DNA of 64,000 bases. Source: Leptospira sp. 96542 (GTDB lineage Bacteria; Spirochaetota; Leptospiria; Leptospirales; Leptospiraceae). The notes under the pieces were generated by a model. The model did no database searches and had not been told where the DNA came from. It worked only from the letters and a program-made list of their open reading frames with translations. Shown piece by piece: positions 20,403 through 29,392 of the stretch. How positions within the stretch are numbered: position 1 is the first letter of the stretch; each line of letters opens with the position of its first letter. The position numbers and the translations under genes are program-made. The DNA lies in NCBI GenBank assembly GCA_029310945.1, contig JARJFC010000001.1, forward strand, positions 62,001 to 126,000, read 5' to 3'.

Positions 20403-20876
20403 ATGGAAAGTATAGACCCAAACTTAGACTTAGTTCTAAAAAGAGAAGTCGATGTGCCAGTTGAGCTAGTGTGGCAAGCCTGGACAGAACCCAAACATGT
20501 AGTGGAATGGTTTACGCCTGCACCTTGGAAAACTACAGATTGTAGAATTAACCTCGTACCAGGTGGCGAATTTTTTACCAATATGTTGTCACCTGATGGA
20601 CAAAGTATGCCAAACTTAGGTTGTTTTTTGGAAGTAATTCCCTTTCAAAGATTGGTTTTCACCGACACACTTTTGCCTGGGTATAGGCCATCAGCAAACC
20701 CTTTTATGACAGCGATCATACTCTTTGAAAAAAAAGGGAATGGTACATTGTACACTGCAATCGCAAAACACAAAGACTCAGAAACAAAATCGCAACATGA
20801 ATCGATGGGGTTCACCGATGGCTGGGGGACTGCACTCGACCAATTGGTAACCTATGCAAAAAAGAACCTAATGTAA
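20403..20876 (+). CDS. SRPBCC (AHSA1/START-like) domain protein
   Basis: 157 residues, a single AHSA1-type domain: VDVPVELVWQAWTEPKHVVEWFTP at the start, a GGEFFTNMLSPDG strand pair, PFQRLVFTDT, and the C-terminal helix GFTDGWGTALDQLVTYAK. The fold binds hydrophobic ligands in a deep pocket; most members of ArsR-linked pairs are uncharacterised. Co-transcribed with the ArsR gene 4 bp upstream. The stop is 6 bp before the start of a long hairpin that precedes the lysoplasmalogenase gene. Confidence 0.92.
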   Translation: MESIDPNLDLVLKREVDVPVELVWQAWTEPKHVVEWFTPAPWKTTDCRINLVPGGEFFTNMLSPDGQSMPNLGCFLEVIPFQRLVFTDTLLPGYRPSANPFMTAIILFEKKGNGTLYTAIAKHKDSETKSQHESMGFTDGWGTALDQLVTYAKKNLM

Positions 20877-20882
20877 TTTTAA

Positions 20883-20937
20883 TCCTCCATAGATTTTGAT
20901 TGAAATAACTGAATGTTTGATTAAAATTTATGGGGGA
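20883..20937 (+). promoter_or_regulatory. 22-bp RNA hairpin sequestering the ribosome binding site of the YhhN gene
   Basis: Bases 20883-20904 pair without a bulge with 20916-20937 (17 Watson-Crick and 5 G-U pairs) around an 11-base loop. The right arm contains the GGGGGA that serves as Shine-Dalgarno for the TTG start at 20946; the left arm begins with UCCUCC, an anti-Shine-Dalgarno-like string. No T tract follows, so it is not a simple terminator. The structure should occlude ribosome access, which suggests translational control such as an RNA thermometer or ligand-controlled switch. Confidence 0.65.
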
Positions 20938-20945
20938 GAATTACT

Positions 20946-21671
20946 TTGATCCAACTAACATTACTTTTACCTGTTGCTGTCGTTTTAGCCTTTTTTATCC
21001 ATTGGGTAACTATTTCGAATTTCAGAGACCCCGAAGTTAGGATGAACCATTCGAGGGGAACTTACCTGGGTCTTTCATTCCAATTGGTATTGTATTCTAT
21101 TGTTTTGTGGAAACTTACACCAAATCAGTTTTTATTCCCAGCACTTGCAATGTTATTTTCCTTTTTTGGTGACTATTTCAATTTACAATTCCCTTCCACT
21201 AAAAAGAAAATAAAACACCCGATACTTGGTGGAATTATCAGTTTTGCGATCGCTCAAATATTTTTTATATATACAATATTAGCTAAAAATTCTTGGGGAA
21301 CATATTTCAATTCTGCGCTTTCTTACGCAATTTTGATTTTGTTTCTTGTGATACCAGCAGTAATATTTTTCTTTCGAGTGTATAATCCAGCCCAACCGAA
21401 AATCATTATGTTCAGCGCTTTGATTTACGGCTTCATACTGTGTTGTTTTGTTGCCATCGTAACTAATGCATTCTTACAATTTGGCGGATATTACATCTAT
21501 TTATTGATAGGTGGTCTATTTTTTCTTTTATCTGATGCCGTTATGGGTGAAACAACCATCAATGGTGGGCGCCACCCTAGTTGGGAATACCAAGTTCCTT
21601 GGGTTACATACCTCATAGCGCAAGGCTTTCTACTATATGGATTTTTTGCAATTGCACATACAAGCCACTAA
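20946..21671 (+). CDS. Lysoplasmalogenase family (YhhN/TMEM86-like) membrane protein
   Basis: 241 residues with about eight membrane segments. The YhhN family motifs are SFFGDYFN near residue 75 and FLLSDAVMGE near residue 195, which supply the two aspartates of the presumed active site. The family hydrolyses lysoplasmalogens in animals; bacterial members may act on related ether lipids. The start is TTG, chosen because GGGGGAG lies 8 bases upstream; no ATG fits. The RBS is buried in a 22-bp hairpin. It is convergent with a PlsC-type acyltransferase, suggesting a lipid-remodelling pair. Confidence 0.82.
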   Translation: MIQLTLLLPVAVVLAFFIHWVTISNFRDPEVRMNHSRGTYLGLSFQLVLYSIVLWKLTPNQFLFPALAMLFSFFGDYFNLQFPSTKKKIKHPILGGIISFAIAQIFFIYTILAKNSWGTYFNSALSYAILILFLVIPAVIFFFRVYNPAQPKIIMFSALIYGFILCCFVAIVTNAFLQFGGYYIYLLIGGLFFLLSDAVMGETTINGGRHPSWEYQVPWVTYLIAQGFLLYGFFAIAHTSH

Positions 21672-21704
21672 AAAGAACTCAGGCTCTGCAGATAAAAATC
21701 GATC

Positions 21705-22478
21705 TTACTTCAACTTCAATTCGATACTCTCTAATTCTTTTTTGTTTTTGACCATTAGAGTTTGGGCAGCGGACAGATATGAATCAAAATCGCTGAAATC
21801 CTTTGCTTTGATTGTTCCACAATAACGAAAGTAAACGATTCTATTCTTTGTTAAATGACTGTACTGAGGTAAATTAGAATAACCCATCATACCACTCACA
21901 ACGAATACATCTAAGTCTACCTCAAACTTATATGCAATTTTCATTACTCCTGTTTGGAAAGGTTGGATATCTTCCTTGAAAGTTCTTTCTCCTTCGGGGT
22001 ATAAAAAAATTGACCGTTTGGATAATACTCTCAATACATCTGATTTAAAATTTCGGAAGTTCGGTTTTTTTTCAGAATACACAACAGCTTCAACAATGGT
22101 TGCATGCATCATTAGCGGGATAATTTTATAGCGTTGGATGATATCGCTCCCCAAATATGATAAATTTGCATTTTTATTGGATGCTAAGTAAGGCAATGAA
22201 ACTACCAAAGGAACTTCAAGAGAGTTTGTATGATTTGAGATGATAAATCGCTTTGTTCCGTCAGATTTCCAATTTCCTTGTTCAAAAACTAGTTTTCGCC
22301 CAGTCAAAATAAAAAAAGAACGCATCCAAAAATAGGCTAAAAAATTATTGATACGATTGGATACGATATCCACCTTGCAAATTTTTAGAAGGTAAGACAG
22401 AGTGAGACCAATCGGAAATATGATAACTAAAACTGGGATTGCATAACATAACACAACATAAAACTGAAGCTTTTTCAT
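21705..22478 (-). CDS. PlsC-type 1-acylglycerol-3-phosphate acyltransferase
   Basis: 257 residues with an N-terminal membrane anchor (residues 3-30). The acyltransferase box is NHTNSLEVP, i.e. HX4E rather than the usual HX4D, and the glycerophosphate-binding box is FLYPEGERTF (EGER where EGTR is common). Both changes are conservative, but the Asp to Glu swap at the catalytic dyad is notable. The family acylates lysophosphatidate or related lysolipids at the inner membrane. It is a single gene facing the lysoplasmalogenase gene. About 410 bp without a gene lie on its 5' side. Confidence 0.87.
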   Translation of the reverse strand: MKKLQFYVVLCYAIPVLVIIFPIGLTLSYLLKICKVDIVSNRINNFLAYFWMRSFFILTGRKLVFEQGNWKSDGTKRFIISNHTNSLEVPLVVSLPYLASNKNANLSYLGSDIIQRYKIIPLMMHATIVEAVVYSEKKPNFRNFKSDVLRVLSKRSIFLYPEGERTFKEDIQPFQTGVMKIAYKFEVDLDVFVVSGMMGYSNLPQYSHLTKNRIVYFRYCGTIKAKDFSDFDSYLSAAQTLMVKNKKELESIELKLK

Positions 22479-22888
22479 TTTAACCTAAAAACCCTTTTCA
22501 GAAAGTATCCATAAATGGCCTTCTTAAATCGAGTCTTTTCGGTTTTCTTTTCTTATTAAATGTTTATATTATATCAAAATTCGTCGATCCCAATCTTACC
22601 ACTACCAAAACTAATATAGTTAATTAAGGTTGAATCCACTTTGCCTTTATCGAACTGCGTTATATTCTGGTTGTTTCATCTCAAGTTACCATTGTTTCCA
22701 AGCGAAAGACCCGCATTGCAGGAAGACGGATGCTCCGTTAAGAAACAATCCTCCGAATTATTCTGAATAGAAGTAAGCAAAAAATAGCTTCCGTTAGTTG
22801 AATAAAAAAACTTTCGAATTTATATAATAAATCCAAAAATAGGACGATTTTAATACAAAGCAGATTCAAACAAAATAACTATAATCGG
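22479..22888. other. 410-bp gene-free interval
   Basis: This AT-rich interval lies between the 5' end of the PlsC-type gene (leftward) and the 3' end of the CHASE2 cyclase gene (leftward), so it must hold the acyltransferase promoter and any cyclase terminator. I see no strong hairpin with a T tract, no tRNA and no convincing small gene. A frame open for 48 codons (22620-22766, plus strand) lacks a start codon and has no recognisable content. Confidence 0.5.
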
Positions 22889-25063
22889 TTATTTTGATGT
22901 TCGAGTGTAAACTCCATCCCAATTTGCGCCAGGCGATTCTGCAGATAAGTGCGAACACCTTTCTAATAACATTTGAATCGTCGCGAAAGGAAACACACCT
23001 AGTTCTTTTATTTCCGTTAGTGTGGATTTGGCTTTTGCCCAATTTTGTTCTGTATAATATTGGAATGCTTCTCTAAATTTATGATCCGCAACCAATTGTT
23101 CGTTTGAAACATTCAAATTATCACATACCAAAGTATAAATGTTCACAGGTTGATCTTTTCCCTTTACTCTGATGCGATCTAAGAAAAAGAAGAAAAACTG
23201 ATCTGCGCACGACTTCTGAATATTCTCAGAAACCAAAATGGAAACTCCATAATCTTTAGCGGCTGCCTCTAAACGAGAAGCCAAGTTGACAGTATCTCCC
23301 ATCATTGTATATGAAGCCAAACTTTCAGTGCCCATAAAACCAACCTTAGCTGGTCCACAATTGAGACCAATGCGAAAATTCATTTGTCTCGCAGATTCAG
23401 TATAGTCTCCAATTTTTCTCCATTTTTGTCGTAACGATTCCATTGCGAAAACCATCTCAAGCGAGGCTGTGCAAGCTAGTTTCGAATGGAGATTGTTTTG
23501 CACTGGTGCACCGAAAATACCTACAATGGCATCTCCGATGTATTTATCGAGCGTCCCAGAGTTCGCCTTTAAAACAGTTGTCATAGCAGATAGATATTCA
23601 TTTAATAACCGTGCAAGATCACTCGCACTCAATTCTTCGCTGATCGATGAAAAGCCTGCCACATCCGAAAAGAATGCTGTTATCTCCCATTCACCACCTT
23701 TCTTTAAAGCATCCAAGTCTTCCAGAGCATGAGTAACAACCCCAGGATCCACCAGGTTTCGTAGAATATTATTAAACTTTCTTTTTTCTTTTCCCTCAGT
23801 GTATGTTAAATATGCAAATCCCATCATATATGAAATTGGAAATGATAATATAAATGAGGATGTAGGCAGGATAGAATCATTTCTATATAAAAAATAAAAT
23901 GCTGCAAAATAAATAAACACTGCAATGATCGGATATAAATTTTTTAATAAAACAATTTGGTTAACAAAAAGTATATAACACCCGATTAGAAGTAACAAAA
24001 ACGACAAAAAGATACCCCAATACTCAGAAATTTCTGTCAAAAAATGGCCTTCTACCATATTGGATGAAAATATTGCCTGCCCAATAACACCAGGATACAG
24101 TCCGTACGGTAATACTACATCATCATGTGTAGCAGCTGCTGAGGAACCAATGAGTATAATTTTATTCTCAAATAAAGTTGGTGGAACCAAAAGTTTTTCT
24201 GGATCATCAACTTCATTTTGGTTCAACTGATTCATAGATTCAAAAATTCCGGCAACTGAATAACGTGGAATATTTCGAATTTCTTCCTCTGAATAAAAAT
24301 AGGCACGTACCAAACCTTTTTCTCCAAGTGGAACATTTTTTACTTCTTTACCTCTAACCACAACCAAAATATCATCTAACAATCGCACTTCGATATTTTG
24401 GCCTTCCGCAAAAGATTGGAGGGCGAGTGAAGGGAAATGTTTTTTTCTCCATTGCAAAAGTGGAGAAAATCGCCTTAAAACACCATCGGAATCGGGTATA
24501 ACATTGACTACGTGAATACTTGGGCTTGTTTCGCCAATCCGACCAATAGGAAAAGCTACATCTTCATACGAAGGGAACGGAGATTTCCCAGCTAACGAAA
24601 TTCTGTATCGATCAAATTCTTTATTCTCACTTATTAAGGTTTCAAACTTTTGACTGTCTCTAAAATTTGCTGCATGAGAAAGATTCGCATAAGTAAGATT
24701 TGCATTGGCTAATGATTCATCGAAGTCGGATCTTTCTGTAAAGAGAACATCCACTAATGTCATTTTTGGTGGCGTCAACAAATGAATATAACTCAGTATT
24801 GTCGAATAGACATTTCTTTTCCAAGGCCATTGTCCAAATTCTGGATGGTCAGCAAATTTTGCTATGCTGTTCTCATCAATATCAATGATCACGATGTTAT
24901 CAGAAAATTTATAATGTGAAGGGAGTAATCCGAACATAACATCCGAAAATTTACGATCAAATGTTTTCCCATACCCTAAAATAGCGAGTAACGCAATGAT
25001 CATTGTGGGCATTACAACGGTCAAAATTACAGAAACTGGAATTTTAAATATTTTCGATTTCAT
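22889..25063 (-). CDS. CHASE2 domain adenylate/guanylate cyclase
   Basis: 724 residues. One membrane helix near residues 10-30 is followed by an extracytoplasmic CHASE2 sensor (about 35-335, with VIIDIDENSIAKFADHPEFGQWPW), three membrane helices (about 345-420) and a class III cyclase domain (about 440-640). The catalytic motifs are complete: FFSDVAGFS, DKYIGDAIVGIFG and GDTVNLASRLEAAAK (both metal Asp, substrate Lys, Asn and Arg). A short helical tail follows. It probably turns an envelope signal into cAMP or cGMP. The start overlaps the stop of the M48 protease gene by 4 bp, so the two are co-translated. Confidence 0.95.
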   Translation of the reverse strand: MKSKIFKIPVSVILTVVMPTMIIALLAILGYGKTFDRKFSDVMFGLLPSHYKFSDNIVIIDIDENSIAKFADHPEFGQWPWKRNVYSTILSYIHLLTPPKMTLVDVLFTERSDFDESLANANLTYANLSHAANFRDSQKFETLISENKEFDRYRISLAGKSPFPSYEDVAFPIGRIGETSPSIHVVNVIPDSDGVLRRFSPLLQWRKKHFPSLALQSFAEGQNIEVRLLDDILVVVRGKEVKNVPLGEKGLVRAYFYSEEEIRNIPRYSVAGIFESMNQLNQNEVDDPEKLLVPPTLFENKIILIGSSAAATHDDVVLPYGLYPGVIGQAIFSSNMVEGHFLTEISEYWGIFLSFLLLLIGCYILFVNQIVLLKNLYPIIAVFIYFAAFYFLYRNDSILPTSSFILSFPISYMMGFAYLTYTEGKEKRKFNNILRNLVDPGVVTHALEDLDALKKGGEWEITAFFSDVAGFSSISEELSASDLARLLNEYLSAMTTVLKANSGTLDKYIGDAIVGIFGAPVQNNLHSKLACTASLEMVFAMESLRQKWRKIGDYTESARQMNFRIGLNCGPAKVGFMGTESLASYTMMGDTVNLASRLEAAAKDYGVSILVSENIQKSCADQFFFFFLDRIRVKGKDQPVNIYTLVCDNLNVSNEQLVADHKFREAFQYYTEQNWAKAKSTLTEIKELGVFPFATIQMLLERCSHLSAESPGANWDGVYTRTSK

Positions 25064-26256
25064 TCTGCTATTCTAGTTTTAAATACATGCCAACGATCGG
25101 TAAACGAGGAAGAAGCTTCAACATTGGTTTGTGCTTCAATATATACTAATTTTGCAATTCGGATCGTTGTTTCAGGATGAGTTCGTTTCAACCCGTCCGT
25201 TTTACTTATTTTAGATATTGAATTAAGATAATTACCCAAACCATTAGGGGAATAACCCGCAGCCGTTGCGAGTCCAACCGCTGCCTCATCTGCCTGAAGC
25301 TCTTTCTCAGAATCGCGACCAGTCTCAAACAATTGTTTCTCAAATTCAGATAACAAAGCAGATGTGGCTGAATTGATAACTTCGCCACCTGAGGGATTTA
25401 ATAAATTTGCAACAACATCAATATAAATATTATTCTCTTTAAATTCTCCATTATGGAATAGTACAATATGTCCTACTTCATGAGAAATAACTCCTGCTAA
25501 CTCAGATTCACTATGAACTTTTTGTAACGCGCCTTTCGTTATAAAAATAAAACCACCTGGACAAGCAAAAGCATTTATCTCATCCGAATCTAAAACCCCA
25601 ACTTTAAAATCCAGATCTGGTCTTGATGAAACCAAAACAATTCTACTGGTTACTTCGTTTAAATATTTTGTTAATTCATCGTCCTTTATTAAAACATACT
25701 TTTTTAGTATACGTGCGGCGAGTGCCCTTCCTAGTTTTACTTCTGCCTTAGTTTCTGGTAAAACTTCTAGTGGATAAGTTATTTCCTTAGCTGGAATTTT
25801 GTTTTGCACCTTATCCCGCCTATAGGGAATCGACTCAAGCCAACGCAAAGAATCAAAATCATATATTTCACCTTCTCCGCGGATTCGCATCTTTTGAGAT
25901 TCCGATAAACCCCTTGCAGCTGCAGTTTTTGTAAATTCAGAAGCACGTTGTCTTGCTAAAACCGCTTCTGTTGATTTAGAGGTAACACCCAACTGGATTT
26001 GGTTGCCTGGTGGCAAAGGAGATACAAATAACTTTGACACCCAACCCGTTTGCTCTCCGTACCTTACCTGAACAAAAAGCCCCTGTTCCGTTATTGGACT
26101 TAAAACTTCACCTAATTGCAAATTAGCACCGTCAACCGAGAGTTTTGGTTGAGATAATAACCGAGCCTTTGTGCTTTGTACGTATAAATTACCCCTAGCC
26201 AATATTGAAAAAAGAAATAAAGCGGATAAAACGTACAGAAACATGGCAACTCTCAT
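25060..26256 (-). CDS. SH3-domain M48 family metalloprotease (exported)
   Basis: 398 residues with a signal peptide (FLYVLSALFLFSILARG). Residues ~25-80 form a bacterial SH3-like domain (LSQPKLSVDGANLQLGEVLSPI, GEQTGWVSKLFVSPLP). The M48 peptidase region has the zinc motif HEVGHIVLFH near residue 265 and a downstream ELQADEAAVGLATAAGY with the third-ligand Glu. Periplasmic M48 proteins (BepA/YfgC-like) degrade or help assemble outer-membrane proteins. It is translationally coupled to the CHASE2 cyclase; this link between a cell-wall-binding protease and a CHASE2 sensor may be functional. Confidence 0.92.
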   Translation of the reverse strand: MRVAMFLYVLSALFLFSILARGNLYVQSTKARLLSQPKLSVDGANLQLGEVLSPITEQGLFVQVRYGEQTGWVSKLFVSPLPPGNQIQLGVTSKSTEAVLARQRASEFTKTAAARGLSESQKMRIRGEGEIYDFDSLRWLESIPYRRDKVQNKIPAKEITYPLEVLPETKAEVKLGRALAARILKKYVLIKDDELTKYLNEVTSRIVLVSSRPDLDFKVGVLDSDEINAFACPGGFIFITKGALQKVHSESELAGVISHEVGHIVLFHNGEFKENNIYIDVVANLLNPSGGEVINSATSALLSEFEKQLFETGRDSEKELQADEAAVGLATAAGYSPNGLGNYLNSISKISKTDGLKRTHPETTIRIAKLVYIEAQTNVEASSSFTDRWHVFKTRIAE

Positions 26257-26354
26257 CCCGCAAGAATTTGACTAACCTATATTCTTTGGAAACTCTTTTT
26301 TATTTTAGGCATTCGAATTGACAGGAAACTGGCAACAACCGAAATGATCGTCAA

Positions 26355-27860
26355 ATGAAATCAGTCAATTTATTACTCTTCATATTCATATTGGGCTTTG
26401 TGAGTTGCAAAAAAGAAAAAGATGAAAGTAATTCATTAGAAGCTTTATTAACTCGATTTTTGATTCGATCATTTCTAACGTCATCGATCAATTCAGAACT
26501 GCCGTCCAATCTTTCTGTTGCAGTTCCAAGATCGATACGAAAATCCAACCAAGATGTCAATACTTCAATTCTATCCTTACAGGTGATTCCATTTCCACCT
26601 ACGTTTAGTTTTGCGCAAGATACTCTTGATTCCGGATTTACAGGGCAGTCTTTTTTGCAAGAGGGAACAGATATTGTTGCAGAAATCTTACAAGAATCGA
26701 AGAGGGATTTAATCCTCATTAGCGGAGCCTTCAATGAAGCAAAAGCTTCGCAAGGAGTTTGTATTCCAGGTGGGCTTAAGACTGTTCGAATTAGTTTGGA
26801 TATGGAATCAGAATTTATAGAAGGCATGCGACGGTTAGGTCTTTCTGAAACAGAAGCAAGGAGTGAAGTGATTTCTCTCCAAAACCAAGGAATTTTACCA
26901 TCAATCGGCGAAGCGGTTCCAACACCCGCGATGGTGTATAAAGAATTAACCTCTGGCGAATATGATATAGAAATATCTTATTCATTTTCAGAATCGATCG
27001 GAACACCTTTGGCATGCCCATCCAATAGTAAATTCCAAAAAACAATAAAATTCAAAAGAGACAAATCAAAAATTTCTAGCTCTATCTCCAAATCGCTAAA
27101 GTTATTCGGAGTGTCTCTTGATATCTCGGCATCAATCATCTACACAACCTTAGATGGGAAAAAAGATAAAGCGATACTCAATATCAAAAAAGCAACATCG
27201 GCTGGGAAAGGTGATAAATCACAATCTACCACTCGGTTTACTTTTGAAGAATGTTCTAACGATTCGGAGGATAATTTGGGCAATTGTGTCACACTAAGCT
27301 ACAATGCAGTGGACGACATCAATGGACAAAAAATAACCACCAAAGTCGAAGGAAGGTCGGATGATAACGGTGGCTATGTTAAAACAAATTATTTTGATGA
27401 TTATAATGAAGAAGAGTATGTACTGCAAGAAACATATAATGCAAATAGAGAAATAACCTTTTTAGAGGTTACATATAACGATTACTTCAATTCCACTTCA
27501 GACTATGACTATATTGGATACCTCGATTATGATTTGTACGGTTCCTATTATGAATCTAGTTATAGTTTCGAAGGAGAAGTTTTTGTAGAATTTGCAGTTG
27601 CGCCTCCTGGCCAACAAATCGGGACGGGGGGCTTCACCGCATATGATGCTTTCGTACTAATGCCAAACGGAATCAACCCAAACATTTTCCCAGATGAATA
27701 CATTGGTTGGGGAGAGTTTGATGGTACAGACTACTATATAGATTTTTACGGCACAGAAGATGATGTACCTGGCTTACAGGTTTGGAGGTATCATTTTGAT
27801 GCCAGCGGAAACGAAATATATACACAATTACTTTCTGAATCTATTATTTTGGCACCTTAA
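26355..27860 (+). CDS. Lipoprotein of unknown function with Tyr/Asp-rich region
   Basis: 501 residues. The signal MKSVNLLLFIFILGFVSCKK ends in a clear lipobox cysteine. An acidic, tyrosine-rich stretch lies around residues 350-400 (DDYNEEEYV, DYFNSTSDYDYIGYLDYDLYG), and the rest looks beta-rich. No family recognised. It sits 13 bp upstream of a FadL/PorV-like outer membrane protein, so the two are likely one operon, and the lipoprotein may partner the barrel at the outer membrane. That role is inference from position. Confidence 0.82.
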   Translation: MKSVNLLLFIFILGFVSCKKEKDESNSLEALLTRFLIRSFLTSSINSELPSNLSVAVPRSIRKSNQDVNTSILSLQVIPFPPTFSFAQDTLDSGFTGQSFLQEGTDIVAEILQESKRDLILISGAFNEAKASQGVCIPGGLKTVRISLDMESEFIEGMRRLGLSETEARSEVISLQNQGILPSIGEAVPTPAMVYKELTSGEYDIEISYSFSESIGTPLACPSNSKFQKTIKFKRDKSKISSSISKSLKLFGVSLDISASIIYTTLDGKKDKAILNIKKATSAGKGDKSQSTTRFTFEECSNDSEDNLGNCVTLSYNAVDDINGQKITTKVEGRSDDNGGYVKTNYFDDYNEEEYVLQETYNANREITFLEVTYNDYFNSTSDYDYIGYLDYDLYGSYYESSYSFEGEVFVEFAVAPPGQQIGTGGFTAYDAFVLMPNGINPNIFPDEYIGWGEFDGTDYYIDFYGTEDDVPGLQVWRYHFDASGNEIYTQLLSESIILAP

Positions 27861-27873
27861 CATAAAATAAAAA

Positions 27874-29325
27874 ATGAAACGACATACCACAAAATTTTAT
27901 TCTTTCTTCCTTTTCTTTTCATTGCCTCTGTTTGCATCAGAGCCATTTACAAATATACATGGGTTTTATGGAGAGCGCGCAGCAGGTCTCGCTGGAGCTT
28001 TTACCGCCATTGCCGATGATCCCTCTGGTGCTTTCTATAACCCTGCTGGTCTTGGGTTCACTTACAATGATGGCATTTCTATTTCTGCGAGTAACTTCAA
28101 AGATGTGAAAAGAAGCTATATCAATATTGATACACCAGGTCAAATTTATTCGCAAACACACCAAGGTTTTGATCCAAACTTTATAGGTTTAGTAAAAAAT
28201 TTTGATAAATGGAAATTTGCATTTTCTGTGGTGAATACGTATAATTTTTCTTACAATCGGGTAGACCAAGTTAATTATCCTCTTGTTTCTCCGAGTATTA
28301 ATTCGACAAGAAATTACACCAAGGAGAAATACAATCAATTATTAGTCGGACCAAGCATTGCATATCTCCTTTCTGATAAACTATCGATTGGAGCAACTTT
28401 ATATTACTTAAACGACACAAAGGAAAATTCAAGAACCCAATTTCAACAATTCTCCGATTTAAGTTATGTTATGCGTAGCTATGTAGATAATCGTAAAACT
28501 TCTGGCATATTACCTATAATTGGAATACAATATCAACCCGTACAAAAAATCTCACTTGGTATGAGTATGAGGCGGATATTTGTATTAGGCGGAAACAGGC
28601 TATATAATGAAGTTTATGCAGATTCTACGAGAAGACCAGGTACCGCAGCCATTGATTTCATTGAAGGAACGGGTTTAAGCTCGTCTGCAATCGAAGCTGG
28701 GGCGCTAATCCAAAAACCAAACTTGGTGACATCAATCCCTCAGACTTCGGAATTCAGATGGGGGATCGCATATTTCCCAACTTCAAGGATACTAGCTTCT
28801 TTTGATATCATTCATACTTCAGGGTATAAAGTTCATAAAAACCAAGATGAAATGAGTCTTCGCGGAAATCGCCTAACACTCACGACTACAAATTCAGAAA
28901 TCAGAGAACTCACAAGGATAGCAACGACAAACTTTGCCTACGGAATGGAATACTATTTAGCAGATAACTTTGCCATACTTGGGGGAATATTCACCAATGA
29001 GCCAAATACAAAGCCAGTTTCTTGGACAGAATCCGCAGTTGATTTATATCTACAAAATACATTTGCCAACAAAAACTCACTAAATTCAGATAATGTTAGC
29101 CTCGTTTACAAAGCAGCAAGATCAGGAACTAATCCGAGAAATGAGTATTCTCGTAATCGTGGTTTGAGCCTGGGGTTTACTTGGGCAACTTCCAAATCTT
29201 CATTATCCATCACATACACAAGAGAAATAGGTAGTGGCAATTCTCGAATCGATCCGAACTCACTTTCCCAAAGTTTCGAATATAGTTCGCACGCTGTTTA
29301 TTTGATGGTTAGTTCAAAAAATTAA
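27874..29325 (+). CDS. Outer membrane beta-barrel protein, OMPP1/FadL/TodX-like
   Basis: 483 residues with a signal peptide (YSFFLFFSLPLFAS). The mature N-terminus HGFYGERAAGLAGAFTAIADDPSGAFYNPAGLGF matches the FadL/PorV start, where the N-terminal hatch precedes the barrel, and the C-terminus ends with strands (SHAVYLMVSSKN). Alternating hydrophobic strands run throughout. FadL relatives import fatty acids or other hydrophobic molecules. Co-transcribed with the lipoprotein 13 bp upstream and convergent with the DUF4349 gene. Confidence 0.9.
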   Translation: MKRHTTKFYSFFLFFSLPLFASEPFTNIHGFYGERAAGLAGAFTAIADDPSGAFYNPAGLGFTYNDGISISASNFKDVKRSYINIDTPGQIYSQTHQGFDPNFIGLVKNFDKWKFAFSVVNTYNFSYNRVDQVNYPLVSPSINSTRNYTKEKYNQLLVGPSIAYLLSDKLSIGATLYYLNDTKENSRTQFQQFSDLSYVMRSYVDNRKTSGILPIIGIQYQPVQKISLGMSMRRIFVLGGNRLYNEVYADSTRRPGTAAIDFIEGTGLSSSAIEAGALIQKPNLVTSIPQTSEFRWGIAYFPTSRILASFDIIHTSGYKVHKNQDEMSLRGNRLTLTTTNSEIRELTRIATTNFAYGMEYYLADNFAILGGIFTNEPNTKPVSWTESAVDLYLQNTFANKNSLNSDNVSLVYKAARSGTNPRNEYSRNRGLSLGFTWATSKSSLSITYTREIGSGNSRIDPNSLSQSFEYSSHAVYLMVSSKN

Positions 29326-29392
29326 AATATTCTACTTTTTCAAAACTATGAAGAAAAATTCCACTCCAAAATTGAAGTGACTCATGAACAAC

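Noticed and set aside
20883..20937. Intrinsic terminator for the SRPBCC gene
   Set aside because: No T tract follows the hairpin on either strand; a regulatory role on the next gene fits better.
22620..22766. 48-codon open frame in the gap upstream of the PlsC-type gene
   Set aside because: No start codon, no ribosome binding site and no recognisable content.
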